Below are positions 5,338 through 6,747 of a DNA stretch of 6,747 bases, piece by piece. How positions within the stretch are numbered: the stretch's first letter is position 1; each line of letters starts with the position of its first letter. The stretch comes from JALHUF01 sp050014795 (GTDB taxonomy: Bacteria > Acidobacteriota > Terriglobia > UBA7540). The stretch spans positions 1 to 6,747 of the forward strand of contig JBEKCQ010000176.1 of NCBI GenBank assembly GCA_050014795.1, written 5' to 3'. The notes under the pieces are model-generated. The model was given only the letters and a program-made list of their open reading frames with translations, ran no database searches and was not told the origin of the DNA. A program made the position numbers and the translations under genes.

Positions 5338-6747
5338 TCAATTCACGATCAGCGTCAACTTGATGTTGTGGGTCAGGCCAGCAGAGCTGGTGGTTATGGT
5401 CAGAGTGTACGTGCCGGGAGGTGTTCCTTGCGTGACGTGCTCGCCTCCACCGCCGCAGGCAACCCAGAGCGAAGCCAAGAGTAAGGTAAGACCCAAGCCG
5501 AGCCAGATCTGCCGCCTGCGGCCCAAAGCGAGACTCGCCAGGATTGCTAAAGCCAGAACTCCCACCAGTTGCATAGGTAGAGCGTGCCGTGTCCATGGTC
5601 CGGCGCCCAGCAGATTCCGCGGAGGGCTGGTCATGGGGGGAGACGAGGAGCGGGCTGTGGTTGTAATGGTTACCGTGGTCGGCACAGGTTGCGCCCCGTC
5701 CAGCGTCAGGGAAGCGGGCGAAATGCGGCAAGCCGCCGCTGATGGCACCCCGGTGCAGGTCAGCGACACGTTAGTGTGGAGCCCACCCAGGGGAGTCACG
5801 AACAGGACGTAGGCCGCCGCCGACCCTGCCGAAATGGTCCGCACTGTGACGGAGGAACTTATTGAAAGATCCTGGCCTGTACCCGAAAGGCTTATCGTCC
5901 GTGGGCTTCCGGCGGCGGCGTCCGTAATCGTTATGGCCCCGTCTCGGATGCCGACTGCGGTCGGCTTGAAGGTCACGGCGACGGTGCAGTTGGCCCCGGC
6001 GGCAATCGAACCCCCACAGGCGGGGGTCTGGGCGTAGTCTCCGCTGGCGGTGATCGTACTAATCGTCAATGGCGCATTGCCTGCGTTGCTTAGGGTTATC
6101 ACTTGCGCCGGGCTCGTAGTACCAACCAGTTGGCCGGCGAAGCTGAGGCTGGAGGGTGATAGAGTCACCAGCGGTCCGAGGCCAATCCCGTTCAACGCCA
6201 CCGTGTGGGGGCTGCCGGATGCGTCATCGGTGATGCTGAGCGTCCCGCTCTGGCCTCCAGCTACCGTGGCCGGAGGGGTGAAGGTGACGCTGATGGTGCA
6301 GTTCGCTCCCGCTTCCAGCGGGCTGGCGCAAGTGTTGGTCTGGGCGTAGTCGCCACTCACACTGATGTTGCTGATGGCGAGTGGAGCGTTGCCAGTATTG
6401 CCCAATGTCACGGTCTGCGGCGGGCTCGTCGTTCCGAGCGGCTGATTCTCGAAGTTCAGAATGGTCGCCGATAAGCTCACCACCGGACCGAGGCCAGTCC
6501 CGTTCAACGCTACGGTGTGGGGGCTGCCGGAGGCATTGTCCACCATGGTGAGCGTCCCGCTCTGGCCTCCAGCTACCGTGGCCGGAGGGGTGAAGGTAAC
6601 GCTGATGGTGCAATAGCTTGCGCCTGCCAGGGAACCCGGACAATTGTTGGTCTGCGCAAAGTTGCCGCTGGCCGTGATGCTGGTGATCGTCATCGGCGCA
6701 TTGCCCGTGTTGCTGAAGTTCACGAGCCTGGGTGCACTGGTGGTCGC
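5338..6747 (-). CDS. Choice-of-anchor-D (ASH/HYDIN-like) repeat protein with unusual C-terminal membrane segment (5' truncated by window)
   Basis: The frame is open through the right edge; 469 residues are visible, so the N-terminus and any signal peptide are missing. Three Ig-like repeats of 104 residues can be aligned from TTSAP (2), TTSPP (106) and TTSPA (210). Each has an N-[TA]-G-N-A-P core, a Cys pair ten residues apart (36/46, 140/150, 244/254), a V-T-F-[TK]-P strand and a SPxT[VI][AS]L[NS]G end. This is the choice-of-anchor-D domain style common in secreted or surface proteins. A further Ig-like region (about 292-365, Cys331 and Cys340) follows. A hydrophobic stretch comes next (390-409), then Arg410-412, a second hydrophobic stretch (414-430) and Cys431-Gly4. 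The protein ends in two beta strands, GTYTLTITTSS and LTHNIKLTLIVN. Surface or envelope location is likely. The anchoring mechanism and role are unknown; adhesion or matrix structure is a guess from context. Confidence 0.8.
   Translation of the reverse strand, partial: ATTSAPRLVNFSNTGNAPMTITSITASGNFAQTNNCPGSLAGASYCTISVTFTPPATVAGGQSGTLTMVDNASGSPHTVALNGTGLGPVVSLSATILNFENQPLGTTSPPQTVTLGNTGNAPLAISNISVSGDYAQTNTCASPLEAGANCTISVTFTPPATVAGGQSGTLSITDDASGSPHTVALNGIGLGPLVTLSPSSLSFAGQLVGTTSPAQVITLSNAGNAPLTISTITASGDYAQTPACGGSIAAGANCTVAVTFKPTAVGIRDGAITITDAAAGSPRTISLSGTGQDLSISSSVTVRTISAGSAAAYVLFVTPLGGLHTNVSLTCTGVPSAAACRISPASLTLDGAQPVPTTVTITTTARSSSPPMTSPPRNLLGAGPWTRHALPMQLVGVLALAILASLALGRRRQIWLGLGLTLLLASLWVACGGGGEHVTQGTPPGTYTLTITTSSAGLTHNIKLTLIVN
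5458..5580 (-). other. Two hydrophobic segments with RRR between, ending at a lipobox-like Cys
   Basis: This encodes residues 390-430 of the repeat protein: LPMQLVGVLALAILASLALG, then RRRQ, then IWLGLGLTLLLASLWVA. It runs directly into Cys431 and four glycines (codons 5443-5457). The first half looks like a C-terminal sorting tail (membrane segment plus Arg cluster). The second looks like a lipoprotein signal with a degenerate lipobox (W-V-A-C, with Trp at -3). Neither is at the chain terminus where such signals normally work. Confidence 0.6.
6238..6300 (-). repeat. 63-nt near-identical direct repeat, copy B
   Basis: This block matches 6550-6612 at 62 of 63 positions; the one difference is G at 6286 against A at 6598. 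It encodes the CTISVTFTPPATVAGGQSGTL segment of unit 2. DNA on either side is clearly more diverged, about 12 mismatches in the adjacent 60 bases. Confidence 0.9.
6550..6612 (-). repeat. 63-nt near-identical direct repeat, copy A
   Basis: This is the partner of 6238-6300 at an offset of exactly 312 bases. It encodes the same segment in unit 1, so it keeps the reading frame. Recombination between the copies would remove or add one whole domain. Confidence 0.9.

Larger units (their letters stand above)
5875..6744 (-). repeat. Tandem 312-nt repeats encoding 104-residue Ig-like domains
   Basis: Unit 1 spans 6433-6744, unit 2 spans 6121-6432 and the shorter, more diverged unit 3 spans 5875-6120. 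The period is exactly 104 codons between units 1 and 2. Unit 3 lacks the PPATVAGGQ insert and has KPTAVGIRDG instead. More units probably lie beyond the right edge. Confidence 0.85.

Noticed and set aside
5318..5731. Upstream extension of the TPR reading frame by 138 residues
   Set aside because: It overlaps the repeat-protein gene in another frame, has a His/Arg-rich low-quality composition, and the signal anchor starts right after the ATG at 5317.
6010..6027. ACCCCC/GGGGGT hairpin
   Set aside because: It lies inside the repeat-protein coding sequence and is explained by proline/glycine-rich codon use; there is no T-run or regulatory context.

Overview
The window looks like part of an exopolysaccharide or O-antigen locus from a moderately GC-rich Gram-negative bacterium. 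The best taxonomic guess is Acidobacteriota. That is an inference from the style of the minus-strand choice-of-anchor-D protein (Ig-like repeats with a late hydrophobic segment and a Cys-Gly4 motif) and of the HAHND-type O-antigen ligase. No rRNA or other marker gene is present to confirm it.

Left half, plus strand. The window opens inside a gene whose last ~85 codons resemble the C-terminus of CapD/FlaA1-type nucleotide-sugar dehydratases/epimerases (1-257). After a 99-nt gap come two translationally coupled genes: gmd, GDP-mannose 4,6-dehydratase (357-1355), and an rmd-like GDP-4-dehydro-6-deoxy-D-mannose reductase (1352-2308). They overlap by four bases (GTGA). Together they would convert GDP-D-mannose to GDP-D-rhamnose, a donor for polysaccharide assembly. 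A 241-nt gap follows (2309-2549) that has no convincing gene but can be folded by hand into a bulged hairpin and a three-way junction, making it a candidate structured leader. Next is a polytopic membrane protein of the O-antigen ligase/polymerase (Wzy_C) family (2550-3977), which would act on finished or lipid-linked glycans at the periplasmic face.

Right half, minus strand. Converging on the ligase gene are two closely spaced genes, read right to left. The first is a large secreted-type protein of 104-residue choice-of-anchor-D (ASH/HYDIN-like) repeats whose start lies beyond the right edge (5338-6747). Twenty bases later comes a membrane-anchored TPR protein with a C-terminal beta-rich, carbohydrate-binding-like domain (4016-5317). 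The ligase and TPR genes end 38 bp apart, with a short inverted repeat between them.

A working model, by inference: the left cluster makes GDP-D-rhamnose and polymerises or transfers a rhamnose-containing glycan. The right pair supplies envelope proteins, one a scaffold with a sugar-binding-type domain and one a repeat-rich surface protein. The most unusual items are the foldable leader before the ligase gene, and the C-terminus of the repeat protein, where two hydrophobic segments and a Cys-Gly4 motif interrupt an Ig-like domain. No tRNA, rRNA, CRISPR array or transposase was seen.
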